Assembly: GCF_020080045.1 (NCBI RefSeq)
Contig: NZ_CP083451.1
Coordinates: 2,715,001-2,779,000, forward strand
DNA: 64,000 bases
From: Comamonas odontotermitis
Lineage (GTDB): Bacteria; Pseudomonadota; Gammaproteobacteria; Burkholderiales; Burkholderiaceae_C
Direction: 5' to 3'
Below the pieces are notes generated by a model. It was not told the origin of the DNA, made no database searches, and worked only from the letters and a program-made list of their open reading frames with translations. Both the position numbers and the translations under genes were made by a program. Within the stretch, counting starts at the first letter, position 1. The number at the start of each line of letters is the position of its first letter. Positions 39,299 through 49,165 of this stretch are shown piece after piece.

Positions 39299-41011
39299 AT
39301 GACCACCATTAACTACAATCTATTCTTTGCTACGTCGGCCTTTGTTTCAGGGCTTGTACTGATTCCTCTGCTTCTGTCGAATCATATTCGTCAGATTGGC
39401 ATCAACAGAATTGGTCTTTACACACTGGGATTTTTTATCGCCACTTTGGCTGTGTGTTTGTATGCCGGATGGTTTAATAACAACCCAACAATCTACTCCT
39501 ATTCATCCATTGGGAATCATCTATTGACGCTGGGTGTGGCTGTGCAAACGCTTGGCATTAGAAAATTCTACAGTCAGCCCTTGATGCGGTATTTAATTAT
39601 ACCTTGCACTGTGATCTCTGAGGTTTTGGTTTTTTGGTTCATGTGGGGAAATCCAAATTATCCATATCGGCTGATGAGCTTTACCTCTTTTTTATTTGTT
39701 TTTGTATTCATTCAATTCATTACTGTCATTCGATACGGCGATAAGTCTTTCATTAATCGCCTGCTCTCGACTTCACTGGCCATCGAATGCTTGGTCTACT
39801 TGATCCGCTTCACAACCTTGTTCATCCCTGATCTGGTGCCTACCGGCCCCACAGGATCTTCTTACATTCAAATCGCTTACGTTTTTGTCTTTTCTGCAGT
39901 CATGCCCATTACCGCCATCTGTTTGATGATCAATGGGAATTATTTATTGCAGCAAAAATCGCTGGCCGATGCCAAGGTGAAAAACCAACAAAAGACAGAA
40001 ACCTTGGGTTTTATCAGTCATGATCTGCGCGCACCCCTGGCGACTATCTCCGGATATGCTGAACTATTACTCAATGATGCCACTGACGCGCAAAGAAAGG
40101 CCTTGATATCAATTCAGGACAATATTAAATATCAACTAAGCTTAATAGATGAGTTGCAGGATTACTCTACGCTGGAATTGTATCCGCTTGCCCTGAAGCC
40201 CACAACAACGGAACTACTTCCTTTATTGAATGATATTTCGGGGTATGCGCTCGCTTTATGTTCAAAACAGAACAACTGCTTTCGCTGTCAACTGCCCCAG
40301 AGAATCCCCAGGTTGATGTACCTGGATGGTAATCGCCTGCGGCAGGTGCTGCTCAATCTGCTCTCCAACGCAGCAAAATTTACACGTAACGGAGCGATAA
40401 ACCTGTCTGTCACTCTGGAGTCTGAAGAAAAAGGGTACTCCCTGCACTTCGCTGTGAGCGATACGGGAGTTGGAATCGACTTGAATTCCAACATCGATAT
40501 ATTCGGCGCCTTTCAGCAGGTTCAGGCCACAAGCGGAAGCACGGGGTTGGGCTTATTCATTGCACAGCGCATTCTTTCAGCCATGGGCAGCACCCTGCAC
40601 GTCACCAGTACCGTTGGTCAAGGCTCCACCTTTTCTTTCGCGTTGTCCGTTCCTGAGTTCAGTGACGCTGATTCGAATTGGTCTATTGTCCCTCCGAGCA
40701 TGGCATGCCATGGCGAACCGCCGCAAGATCTGGACTTGCCCGGGCAGGCTCTACCGGAAAAGGCGGCCTTGGATGAGCTTGCCAACCTGGCATTGCACGG
40801 TCGTCTCACGGATATCGAAAGCTGGATCGAATTTCATTGCCAACGGTCCAGTCATGCGCCGTTCACTGCCCTACTCAAAGAAATGTTGGAGAGGTTCGAT
40901 TTTTCCGGCATACATACACTGGCATTGCGGAGCAAGGAGCGCGCAATGGACAGCCATAGCGCGCTCCCGATTGAAGGCCTTGGAGCATTCAGCGCGACAA
41001 CAACGGGCTAA
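39299..41011 (+). CDS. Membrane sensor histidine kinase with extra C-terminal domain
   Basis: 570 residues. About seven N-terminal membrane helices (residues 8-212) form the sensor. The kinase H-box is GFISHDLRAPLATISGY with His241, the N-box LRQVLLNLLSNAAKF, and G boxes DTGVGID and GLGLFIA. After residue 465 a separate helical domain (LDELANLALHGRLTDIESWIE) resembles tails of hybrid kinases lacking a receiver domain. No response regulator gene is adjacent. Confidence 0.88.
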   Translation: MTTINYNLFFATSAFVSGLVLIPLLLSNHIRQIGINRIGLYTLGFFIATLAVCLYAGWFNNNPTIYSYSSIGNHLLTLGVAVQTLGIRKFYSQPLMRYLIIPCTVISEVLVFWFMWGNPNYPYRLMSFTSFLFVFVFIQFITVIRYGDKSFINRLLSTSLAIECLVYLIRFTTLFIPDLVPTGPTGSSYIQIAYVFVFSAVMPITAICLMINGNYLLQQKSLADAKVKNQQKTETLGFISHDLRAPLATISGYAELLLNDATDAQRKALISIQDNIKYQLSLIDELQDYSTLELYPLALKPTTTELLPLLNDISGYALALCSKQNNCFRCQLPQRIPRLMYLDGNRLRQVLLNLLSNAAKFTRNGAINLSVTLESEEKGYSLHFAVSDTGVGIDLNSNIDIFGAFQQVQATSGSTGLGLFIAQRILSAMGSTLHVTSTVGQGSTFSFALSVPEFSDADSNWSIVPPSMACHGEPPQDLDLPGQALPEKAALDELANLALHGRLTDIESWIEFHCQRSSHAPFTALLKEMLERFDFSGIHTLALRSKERAMDSHSALPIEGLGAFSATTTG

Positions 41012-41518
41012 ATAGAGCGCCCCGGTCCTTGATGTGGTGCAATTAGGGTCGCTTGTATGTTTACAGGTGTTGGCGTGAAGGCCTAGGGAAGGTCTGCAAA
41101 ACCCCATTCGCGAGCCCAGCACAGCCCGATGTTGAACGGATGGTCGCCTGATTCCTGCGCAATCCGCTGCTTAGGCCCGATAGAGTCGAGGAGATGGTGA
41201 CTGTCTTTAGGGAAAATTTTACAACCCTTCCCAAATCAGTCTAACCAGCAATTCAGGAGCCTGCAGTGTTTTTATAAAAACAAAAAAGTCAGTAGTAAGC
41301 AAAGATACATCTAGTGACGCGGATCAACCACCCTCTGGCACTCGAGCGCCATTTGACTCAACCAACCCAACATAGAACCAATAAAAAAGTATAGGCAATT
41401 TATAATTTCAATTATTTAATAACAATTCAATGAAATTAATCCTCTAGCAGATCAGAGACCACATATCACATCATGACATGAACAAAATTCAAAAAAAAAA
41501 AAAAACCGCAAAATTAAA
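41012..41518. other. Intergenic region with palindrome, A15 tract and possible IS relic
   Basis: 507 bp with no gene. A perfect 16-bp palindrome TGTTTTTATAAAAACA is at 41267-41282. A run of 15 A is at 41491-41505. Around 41085-41105 a TAGGGAAGGTCTGCAAAA segment resembles a transposon end. The right half is very AT-rich. Confidence 0.45.
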
Positions 41519-41887
41519 ATGAGCAAAACATTCAAACCAAAACACATAAAAAGCAATGATACACCTTCAATATCAAAAATTAGCAATTCAATAGAACAAC
41601 TAGATGATTTAATTCAGGCTCTTCTTGAAATTTTGCCTCAGATTGAGCCTTGGCAGCTCGATTTAAGAATGCAACTCAATAAGGCCAAGAATGATATTAA
41701 AGCTCTCCGCTCGATGATTTTTTCACAAGAAAAAAAAGAGCAATTCAATGAGCTTTCAAATTTGCTGAACGAGAATTTATTTCTATCTTCCAGTCAGATT
41801 GAAAGGAGCTACATTGACAATACAACCAAGAGTGCAATGAGATTAGCCAGAGCACTTGCTGCAAATATTTTTCACATAAAATATTAG
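41519..41887 (+). CDS. AT-rich hypothetical protein
   Basis: 122 residues, not recognised. It is Lys/Ser/Asn-rich with predicted helices (SIEQLDDLIQALLEILPQIEPWQLDLRMQLNKAKNDIKAL). Base composition is much lower in GC than the flanks, suggesting transfer. No clear SD is seen; an A15 tract lies 13 bp upstream of the ATG. Confidence 0.45.
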   Translation: MSKTFKPKHIKSNDTPSISKISNSIEQLDDLIQALLEILPQIEPWQLDLRMQLNKAKNDIKALRSMIFSQEKKEQFNELSNLLNENLFLSSSQIERSYIDNTTKSAMRLARALAANIFHIKY

Positions 41888-42016
41888 CCTATTCTATCTA
41901 TAACTAACCTCAACCCTATTGGTCAAATATCGGCGAAAACAGCACTCTCGGCGTTACGCGTACGCGGTGGCCGCCTTTTCTTCGCATCTGCCCCACCCAC
42001 TCGTTCTCGACCGGCG

Positions 42017-43050
42017 GGGCTTTGTTGCACAAATCCGGGCCGCAGCGGTAGTAGGCTCGGATGATGAGTGAGACGAACTGGGGTCGGCGCAAGTACCGCA
42101 CCACAAACTGGAAGGCGTACAACGCAGCACTGAAGGCTAGAGGCGACTTGAGCATCTGGCTGGATAAAGACATGCAGTGGCTGGCTCCTGCGAGCGGCAA
42201 GCGTGGGCGCAACCAGACGTTCTCTGATGCCTCCATCCAGTTTTGCCTGACCATCAAATGCTTGTTTGGCCTGCCTCTGCGTCAGACATTAGGGCTGGTG
42301 CAGTCGCTGCTCAAAATGGCTGGCCTACCTTGGGCAGCACCCGACTACAGCACGGTGTGTCGCAGACAAAAGGTATACATGTTCAGGTGCACTACCGCCC
42401 AAGTGGCAACGGCTTGCACATGCTTGCCGACTCCACAGGGATCAAGTTCTTGGGTGAAGGCGAGTGGAAAACAAAGAAGCACGGCGCCGAGCGGCGCCGT
42501 CAGTGGCGCAAGGTGCACCTTGGCATAGATGCAGAAAATATGCAGATACGGGCCATGGTGGTGACCACCAATGAAGTTGGTGATTCACCAGTAGCTGCAG
42601 GGCTACTGGGCCAAATACCAAACCATGAAATAGTTGCCAGCTTTACAGGCGATGGCGCGTACGACACAAAAGACGTGCATGAAGCCTGCCACCACCGCAA
42701 AGCCATCCCCGTCATTCCTCCTCGCAAAGGCGCAAGGTTGCGGAAAGGTCTGGCATTCGCGCATCGCAACGAAGCGGTCAAAGCGTGCAAGAAGTTGGGC
42801 CGTACTATTTGGAAGCGCTGGAGCGGCTACCACCGACGGTCCTTGGTGGAGACGAAGATGAATTGCTTCAAGCGCCTAGGCGAGAAGGTGATGGCCAGGA
42901 CGTTTGAGCGACAGGTGGCCGAGCTCAATATCCGGGCATCCATCCTCAATCGCTTCACCGAGCTGGGCACGCCCCAAACGGTGGCCGTGGCATAACTACA
43001 TCTGGGGTTTGGGGAGACTCAGTCTCAAACCGATTTATGCAACAAGGCCC
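42017..43050 (+). mobile_element. IS5-family (IS903-like) insertion sequence
   Basis: Ends are imperfect inverted repeats: GGGCTTTGTTGCACAAATC at the left and its near complement at 43032-43050, close to IS903-type ends. No target duplication is visible. It carries one transposase split by a frameshift, and it cuts a LysR-type gene whose end remains at 43060-43158. Confidence 0.88.
42061..42995 (+). pseudogene. IS5/IS903-like transposase, frameshifted
   Basis: The first frame (from 42061) runs to CRRQK near 42372. The homologous sequence continues one base back in the next frame (IHVQVHYRPSGNGLHMLADSTGIK), ending at 42995. The DDE catalytic parts lie in the second frame (DSTGIK, DGAYDT, ETKMNCFKRL). 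The shift is at CAAAAGG; it could be a mutation or a -1 slip. Confidence 0.82.
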
Positions 43051-43059
43051 TTCCGAACT

Positions 43060-43158
43060 AAACCTTACGAGGCTTGGTTGGTTTTACATCAAGATTTGGC
43101 GCACACAGCCAGGGTCCGTGTCGTCGTTGAAGCTATTACATCGGCTTTCGCGAATTAA
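43060..43158 (+). pseudogene. LysR-family regulator, C-terminal remnant
   Basis: The last about 32 codons (KPYEAWLVLHQDLAHTARVRVVVEA) match the C-terminal end of LysR effector domains. The rest is absent on the other side of the IS, so a deletion accompanied or followed insertion. Confidence 0.6.
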
Positions 43159-43375
43159 ACGTCAACTGTGGGCATGTGACTGGACCGCCCCCTAGTCAGG
43201 GGCAGTCCAAAGCATCGTGCACGATGCAGGCTTGGTGCCCAGCTCTCTAATTTATCCCACAGAAATTGCATTTACTCTCATGTGAATGGTTTTAACCTCC
43301 GGCAAGTATCTGCAAGACAAAACTACAGCCCAGTTTCCCCTAGGCTGTTCTATTTTTGTAGAATTGAGTTAGGGC
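43159..43375. other. Palindromic intergenic region
   Basis: An 11-bp stem with one mismatch lies at 43181-43208 (TGGACCGCCCC / GGGGCAGTCCA). Four bases later is the perfect 16-bp palindrome GCATCGTGCACGATGC (43212-43227). No U-tract follows, so neither is a typical terminator. They may be an operator or a relic transposon end. Confidence 0.45.
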
Positions 43376-46300
43376 CTATGCTTTACCACCTACATGCCTT
43401 CGCGCAAACCATAGACCCAGCGAAGTCATAAATACAATCAGAGCAGCAAACATACCGCCACCCAGTACAGGAACAGGTGTCGCGGAGGGTTGACCAACAA
43501 AAACTGTGACGATGGCGCCCTTACATACTGCAGCATTTGGAGCAGCCAAGCAAACCTCATAGGTGTAGGTATCGGTTCCAGTGAAACCTGGGTTTGGTGT
43601 ATACGTGCACGCGCCTGCAGAGCAACTGACCGTACCGTTCGCTGGTGGTTGGGTTCCTGTAGGTTTTACGCTGGCTGGATCAATGCTTCCACCTCCCAAC
43701 GCCGTATCGTTCGTCACAACTGGCGTTGAGATGGGTGTCCCGACAGGTGTGGTGGCCGTATCAGGATTGGCTTGGATGCTCGGAGAGGCAGCAGTGATCG
43801 TCACAGTTACCGAGGTTTCGCCACATACCGCGGCGTTAGGAGCAGCAAGACATACCTCATAAGTGTAAGTATCGGTGCCAGTGAACCCCGGGTTTGGTGT
43901 ATACGTGCACGCGCTCGCAGAACAGCTGACCGTACCGTTCGCTGGTGGCTGGGTACTCGTGGGCTTTACGCTGCCTGGGTCAATGCTTCCACCCCCCACG
44001 GGCATATCGTTTGTCACAACTGATGTTGATACGGGTGTCCCAACCGGGGTGGTAGCCGTATCAGGATTCGCCTGGATGCTCGGAGAGGCGGCAGCGATCG
44101 TCACAGTAACCGAGGTCTCTCCGCATACCGTGGCGTTAGGAGCAGCCAAGCACACCTCGTAGGTATAGGTATCGGTACCAGTGAACCCCGGGTTTGGCGT
44201 ATATGTGCACGAGCCCGCAGAACAACTGACAGTACCGTTCGCTGGTGGCTGGGTGCTCGTGGGTTTTACGCTGGCTGGATCAATGCTTCCACCTCCCAAC
44301 GCCGTATCGTTCGTCACAACTGGCGTTGAGATGGGTGTCCCGACAGGTGTGGTGGCCGTATCAGGATTGGCAACAACTGCTGAACTTACCACGCCGACAC
44401 GATGATCCTCGATTTCGCCGTCGGCGGCAAAGCCTAAAGCTCGAGCATCCTCACCTCCCCGAATCGTCACATTGGCTGCGGGAAACAGCTCATTGTATGG
44501 ACTGGATCCAGTCTTGGTCGTGATGCGCAGGCGAATGTAGCGATAACCCTCGGTCAAACCGCTGACGGCAGGCCATGTAAGCGTAGCCGACTCGCTGACT
44601 CCTGCCGCAGCCGGGGTGCTGGCGTATTCACTGGTTTCAAAAATCCCGTTGTCGTTCCAATCCACCCAAGCATGCACCACCGCGGCTGTGCCAGTCTGAT
44701 TGGTATAAGCCACCTGCATTGTGTAGGTCGTCTGAGTGTTCAGAATAACTGGTAGATCGCCACCGGCCGTGGTCACGGCTGTCATAGTACCCATAGGTCC
44801 AGTGGCTTGGGTTATCCCGTCTTCTTCCAACGTGAGTGGCGAAGCAATGAAGTCTCCGTTCGCCCCCACATTGGCGGCTCCGCTTACTACATTTTTTGGT
44901 AGATCATCACTCGCCTGCGGCGGCAGAGCACCCAGGAACAGGATGTTGTTGGTATAGGCGTGCATGGCTTGGTTGCTTCCGCCACCGTTTTCATAGACGC
45001 TTGGTGCATCCCCATTGTCAAAGCCCGTTGCGCCGCAAATATTTACCACGGGAGTCTGGCTGCAGTTGAAGGCGTTTTGGGTCGCACCTGCGATTACGCC
45101 ATCCCCCATGCTCCCATTGACTTGGTGACCGACATAGCAAAACTGCGCACTGTCTTTAGGGAGATAGACCATGGTATGTCCACCAACTTCGACCAACCGA
45201 GCAGGAAGCGCCCCCCCGCTGGTAACCGGTTGCCCTAAATGAAAGATCGTGTTTGCGCCCACACTAACCCCACCCGTGGTTGTCGCGCGGCCGATCATAC
45301 CGTTATGGTTACTTCCCCACGTATAGACCGTGTCGTTAACTGTGATCAAAGCACCCGCCGCGCCACCACTAGAGGCAGTGGTGCCCGAATCGTGTTCCTG
45401 CACGCTGAAAGACTTTACTTTGCCGCGCCACGTGGCTTCCGCCTCCCCAAACCCATGCACCACCTGCCAGGTAGTCACCTCGGGAGTGGTTTCAGGCAGG
45501 TTAGCGCCCAATTGACGCTGGTTATTGGCGCCTACCGAATACAAGGTGCCCGTGGAGGAGAGTACGAACATCGTGTTGGAGACAGCATTGCCAGTCACAC
45601 CAATCATCTTCGGACTGATATTCGTCCCTCCCTCTTGTGGCAGAGTCATCAGTGTTGCAAAGGGCGTGGGCGTGGCTGTGATGCCGTTACCGAAGTAAGG
45701 CTTGTTGCCCCAGGCATAAAGCTTGCCATCAGCCGTCTGAGCCATCATTGCACCCAAGGTTGTAGGGCTGCCTGATAATCCGCCCACTTGGCCTCGGACA
45801 GCCACTACATTGCTTAAATCGGTGACAGAGTCGATCTTGACGCGATGCCATTTGTTGTTGCTGGCCGTATCCATCGTGCCATCGCCACGCAAATTGGTAA
45901 AGCCCGCCTCAGCATGGTTGACCAGTACCCATAACTGTCCACCATGTGCTTGCTTGGTGACAACGGCCAACATGCGATAGCTGCCAAAAAGTTGGGACAC
46001 GTCTGTTGGGCTGACGCCCGGTGGCAACCCATCCGCCTTGCCATCTACGGCAAAGGCTGCGGCCCGGGTGGCACTTTTAACTGAGGAGTTAAGAATTAAG
46101 GGGAAACCCCAGGAAAACAAACCTTGCGTTGTCAGTGCTACGGTTTGTTCCGTGGCGTTGGCGCTAGCCACTGTGATCAGTAGCGGTTCGCCAACTAAGC
46201 CTACTTGGCCGCTCGGCCAGTTGCCTCCGGCGGCCTCCCATGTGCTGCCCGCCTTGATATCCAAGGGGCGTGGCACCGACCGGCCATCGTAGGTAGTCCC

Positions 46301-46531
46301 AGTCGCTCCAGTCGAGCCTAGAGAACCCATGGTAGCGCCCCAGCCAGCCCAAGAACCGTCAGTGCGTTGGACGGCTGTTTGGTGAAAAGAACTAACGATA
46401 TGGTCGTAAGACTTGTCAGGTTCGCAGGTCTGCGCAAAGGCTTGCGATCCAACTACCAATGTCACTGCAACGGCCCAATTCGTCCAGGATATATGAGACC
46501 GTTGTATCGAAGATATGTCTTTAAAGGTCAT
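43376..46531 (-). CDS. Large secreted protein: RCC1-like blades, GEVED domain, triplicated Ig-like repeats, C-terminal sorting tail
   Basis: 1051 residues from MTFKDISSIQR. A signal peptide is likely cleaved after AFA (about residue 34). The N-terminal half has RCC1-like segments (LYAWGNK, TLYSVGANNQRQLG, VYTWGSNHNGMIG). A GEVED-type domain (VDWNDNGIFETSEYA) follows, then three 100-residue bacterial Ig/cadherin-like repeats (NPGFTGTDTYTYEVC). The tail VPVLGGGMFAALIVFMTSLGLWFARRH is an IPTL-CTERM-like sorting signal. It is probably surface-exposed; role unknown. Confidence 0.82.
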   Translation of the reverse strand: MTFKDISSIQRSHISWTNWAVAVTLVVGSQAFAQTCEPDKSYDHIVSSFHQTAVQRTDGSWAGWGATMGSLGSTGATGTTYDGRSVPRPLDIKAGSTWEAAGGNWPSGQVGLVGEPLLITVASANATEQTVALTTQGLFSWGFPLILNSSVKSATRAAAFAVDGKADGLPPGVSPTDVSQLFGSYRMLAVVTKQAHGGQLWVLVNHAEAGFTNLRGDGTMDTASNNKWHRVKIDSVTDLSNVVAVRGQVGGLSGSPTTLGAMMAQTADGKLYAWGNKPYFGNGITATPTPFATLMTLPQEGGTNISPKMIGVTGNAVSNTMFVLSSTGTLYSVGANNQRQLGANLPETTPEVTTWQVVHGFGEAEATWRGKVKSFSVQEHDSGTTASSGGAAGALITVNDTVYTWGSNHNGMIGRATTTGGVSVGANTIFHLGQPVTSGGALPARLVEVGGHTMVYLPKDSAQFCYVGHQVNGSMGDGVIAGATQNAFNCSQTPVVNICGATGFDNGDAPSVYENGGGSNQAMHAYTNNILFLGALPPQASDDLPKNVVSGAANVGANGDFIASPLTLEEDGITQATGPMGTMTAVTTAGGDLPVILNTQTTYTMQVAYTNQTGTAAVVHAWVDWNDNGIFETSEYASTPAAAGVSESATLTWPAVSGLTEGYRYIRLRITTKTGSSPYNELFPAANVTIRGGEDARALGFAADGEIEDHRVGVVSSAVVANPDTATTPVGTPISTPVVTNDTALGGGSIDPASVKPTSTQPPANGTVSCSAGSCTYTPNPGFTGTDTYTYEVCLAAPNATVCGETSVTVTIAAASPSIQANPDTATTPVGTPVSTSVVTNDMPVGGGSIDPGSVKPTSTQPPANGTVSCSASACTYTPNPGFTGTDTYTYEVCLAAPNAAVCGETSVTVTITAASPSIQANPDTATTPVGTPISTPVVTNDTALGGGSIDPASVKPTGTQPPANGTVSCSAGACTYTPNPGFTGTDTYTYEVCLAAPNAAVCKGAIVTVFVGQPSATPVPVLGGGMFAALIVFMTSLGLWFARRHVGGKA
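43490..44390 (-). repeat. Three near-identical 300-bp tandem repeats
   Basis: The marker ATACGTGCAC or close variants recurs at 43601, 43901 and 44201, exactly 300 bp apart. Each unit encodes one Ig-like domain of the large secreted protein. The similarity points to recent duplication and possible copy-number variation. Confidence 0.9.
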
Positions 46532-46818
46532 TAGATCTTTCAGAAGAAGAGGAAATGGGTAACACTCGCGTACCACGCACTGAAAATTAGCGGAGCAAAA
46601 AGCAAGCTCGAGTCACTACCTGCATCATTCTTTGCTATCTAATTTACGCTCAAACAAGACGTAAGCCCTTAGCGCCAAAGCTTGTGCGGGGCCAATACAA
46701 CCACTTGCAAAGCAAATAGCCTCCAAGCTCCCTTTTAATTGAAAGCAGGAACCAATTACTTTGGTTTTTTTAAAAATTATTTGCTTAAATTGCTTTTGTG
46801 AAGAAAATTTCATATGAC

Positions 46819-48494
46819 TGTTGATTTCCACGCAAACCTGACCCACCGGGGATGCGGACGAAAACTTGGACTACCAGGAGGTAGTTCATGTATTCCTACG
46901 AAGATCGAATCCGAGCCGTTGAGCTCTACATCAAGCTGGGCAAGCGCGTCAGGCCCACCATCCGGCAGCTGGGCTATCCGACGAAGAATTCTTTGAAGGG
47001 TTGGTACAACGAGTACCAACTCAAGCTCGACTTGTCCGCTGGCTACGCAGGCCGTGAACCGAAGTTCTCGCAGGCGCAGAAGGCCGCAGCCATCGAGCAC
47101 TACCTCACCCATGACCGATGCATCGCGGCCACCATGAGGGCGCTGGGCTACCCCGGTCGTGGAACGCTTACCAAATGGGTGCGTGAGGCATTCCCTGAGG
47201 CCAGAAGGGCTCTGGTTAGCAGTGTGGGTCAACGAAGGTATCCCGAGAGCTTGAAGCAAGCGGGAGTCATGGAGCTTTGCACTCGGCAGCAAAGTGCGCA
47301 AACAGTGGCTGATAAGTTCGGCGTATGCCGGCCAACGTTGTACAACTGGAAGAACCAGCTGCTGGGACGTGAGGCACCCGCATCAATGAAACACACCGAT
47401 CAATCACCGCAGGAGCGAGAGCGCGAAGAACTCGAGCGCCAGGTTGAGATACTGCGCCGCGAAGTCAGGCAACTGCGCCTTGAGCAGGACCTCTTGAACA
47501 AGGCCAATGAACTGTTAAAAAAAGGTCTGGGCGTCGATCTGCAGCTCCTGTCCAACCGGGAGAAGACACTGCTGATTGACGCCCTCAAGGAGCACTACCG
47601 CCTGCCAGAGCTCCTCGCACAGTTGGGTCTTGCACGCAGCTCGTACTTCTACCATCGGTCCCGCACAGTGGTCGGCGACAAGTACCTTGTGGTGCGCCAG
47701 TCCCTTACCGAGATCTTTGAGTCCAACCACCGCTGCTACGGCTACCGCAGGCTGCAAGCCTCTCTGGCCAGAGAGCAAGGCCCGATCTCCGAGAAAGTGG
47801 TGCAGCGGCTGATGAAGCAAGAGAATCTGGTCGTCGCAAAGCCCAAGCGGCGCAGGTTCGCGTCCTACCTCGGCGAGATCAGCCCGGCACCAGATAACAT
47901 CATCAACCGTGACTTCCAGGCGGCCACCCCAAATGAAAAGTGGCTCACGGACATTACAGAATTCCAGATCCCAGCAGGCAAGGTGTACCTGTCACCCATC
48001 ATCGATTGCTTCGACGGCATGGTGGTGAGCTGGACCATTGGAACGAGCCCGGACGCAGAGCTGGTCAACTCAATGCTGGATGCAGCTATTGAGACAGTGG
48101 CAGACACAAGCGATCGTCCAGTGGTCCACTCTGATCGTGGTGGCCACTACCGTTGGCCAGGCTGGCTCTCTAGGATGAGCGAGGCGAACCTCACCCGCTC
48201 GATGTCTCGCAAGGCCTGCTCTCCTGACAACGCGGCTTGCGAAGGCTTCTTCGGCCGCCTCAAGAACGAGTTGTTCTATCCTCGGGACTGGAAGGGCACG
48301 ACCATCGAGCAGTTCATTGAGGTGGTCGACTCGTACATCCGCTGGTACAACGAGAAGCGGATCAAGATATCCCTTGGCTCTCTCAGCCCTGTTGAATACC
48401 GGGCGAGCCTTGGACTTGCGGCGTAAACCAGTCCAAGTTTTTATCCGCATCCCCTCCCGGGGCTTACTGGGTCATTTCTGCGTGGAAATCAACA
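46819..48494 (+). mobile_element. IS3-family insertion sequence
   Basis: Terminal repeats TGTTGATTTCCACGCA (left, 46819) and its complement at the right end (48479-48494), with further similarity inside. No target duplication is evident. The right end has cut yggS, giving it a chimeric C-terminus. Confidence 0.9.
46888..48426 (+). CDS. IS3-family transposase (single long frame)
   Basis: 512 residues. The N-terminal part has two helix-turn-helix units and a Leu-rich coiled coil (EREELERQVEILRREVRQLRLE). The C-terminal rve integrase has D in WLTDITEF, D in VHSDRGGHY and E in CEGFFGRLKNE. OrfA and OrfB are fused in one frame, unlike the usual frameshifted IS3 arrangement. Confidence 0.92.
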   Translation: MYSYEDRIRAVELYIKLGKRVRPTIRQLGYPTKNSLKGWYNEYQLKLDLSAGYAGREPKFSQAQKAAAIEHYLTHDRCIAATMRALGYPGRGTLTKWVREAFPEARRALVSSVGQRRYPESLKQAGVMELCTRQQSAQTVADKFGVCRPTLYNWKNQLLGREAPASMKHTDQSPQEREREELERQVEILRREVRQLRLEQDLLNKANELLKKGLGVDLQLLSNREKTLLIDALKEHYRLPELLAQLGLARSSYFYHRSRTVVGDKYLVVRQSLTEIFESNHRCYGYRRLQASLAREQGPISEKVVQRLMKQENLVVAKPKRRRFASYLGEISPAPDNIINRDFQAATPNEKWLTDITEFQIPAGKVYLSPIIDCFDGMVVSWTIGTSPDAELVNSMLDAAIETVADTSDRPVVHSDRGGHYRWPGWLSRMSEANLTRSMSRKACSPDNAACEGFFGRLKNELFYPRDWKGTTIEQFIEVVDSYIRWYNEKRIKISLGSLSPVEYRASLGLAA

Positions 48495-49165
48495 GATAGT
48501 TCATCCAGTGTGACGCTTGCGGGTGCGCTCTGGCGCAATCGGTCACGCAAGCTGCGCAGCAGCACGAAGCACTGGCGCACTCGCTCAGCCTCGCTTGAAA
48601 ACAGTGCTAGCGTCATCAGTCCGCGCACGCGCAGCGCCGAAAATGCCGGAAGCGCTCGGATGAAGGTCGGCACCTCCTCGGGAGTCAGGCCGTACTTGCT
48701 GGCCTCGCCTGAGGTATTGACCTGCACGAACACATCCAGCACGCGGCCCTCGGCCTGCAGGCGCCGCTCCAACGCCTCGGCCACACGCAGGCTGTCCAGT
48801 GCTTGAAATTCGCTGGCGAAACGGGCCACCAGTTTAGCTTTGTTAGTTTGCAGGTGACCGATTACTGACCATTGCAGATCAGGCAAATCCTGCATGGCCT
48901 CCCATTTACAGTAGGCTTCCTGCACCTTGTTTTCGCCTAGCATGTGGCAGCCCGCAGCATGTGCCAAGCGCAGGCGGGCTTCAGGTTTGGTCTTGCTGAC
49001 CGGCAGGATGCGCACCGTTGCCGGATCGCGCCCTGCCCGATGGCAAGCTGAGTTGATGCGCGCTCGCACCATCGCCAGATTGCGCTGGACGTCCTCGACC
49101 GTCGAGGCCTCAGGATAGCGGCCTTGCTGCTCATGGCCGGTTTTTGTATCGAATGACGCAGGCAT
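48464..49165 (-). pseudogene. yggS: YggS-family PLP-homeostasis protein, 3' end replaced by IS3
   Basis: The PLP-binding lysine is intact (ILPVSKTKPEARL) and GENKVQE is present. The protein follows the family to LDELS, then reads VDFHAEMTQ and stops inside the IS3 end. The normal family C-terminus (MGMSxDF...AIxxGxTxVRxGxxIFG), with conserved PLP-phosphate contacts, is missing. Its start shares one base with the benE stop (TGATG). It may be unstable or inactive. Confidence 0.88.

Noticed and set aside
41085..41105. Transposon end in the gap after the histidine kinase
   Set aside because: Only one end-like segment is seen, with no partner end or transposase; mentioned only as a possible relic.
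43490..44390. CRISPR-like repeat array
   Set aside because: The repeats are 300-bp coding units with near-identical content, not short repeats with unique spacers.
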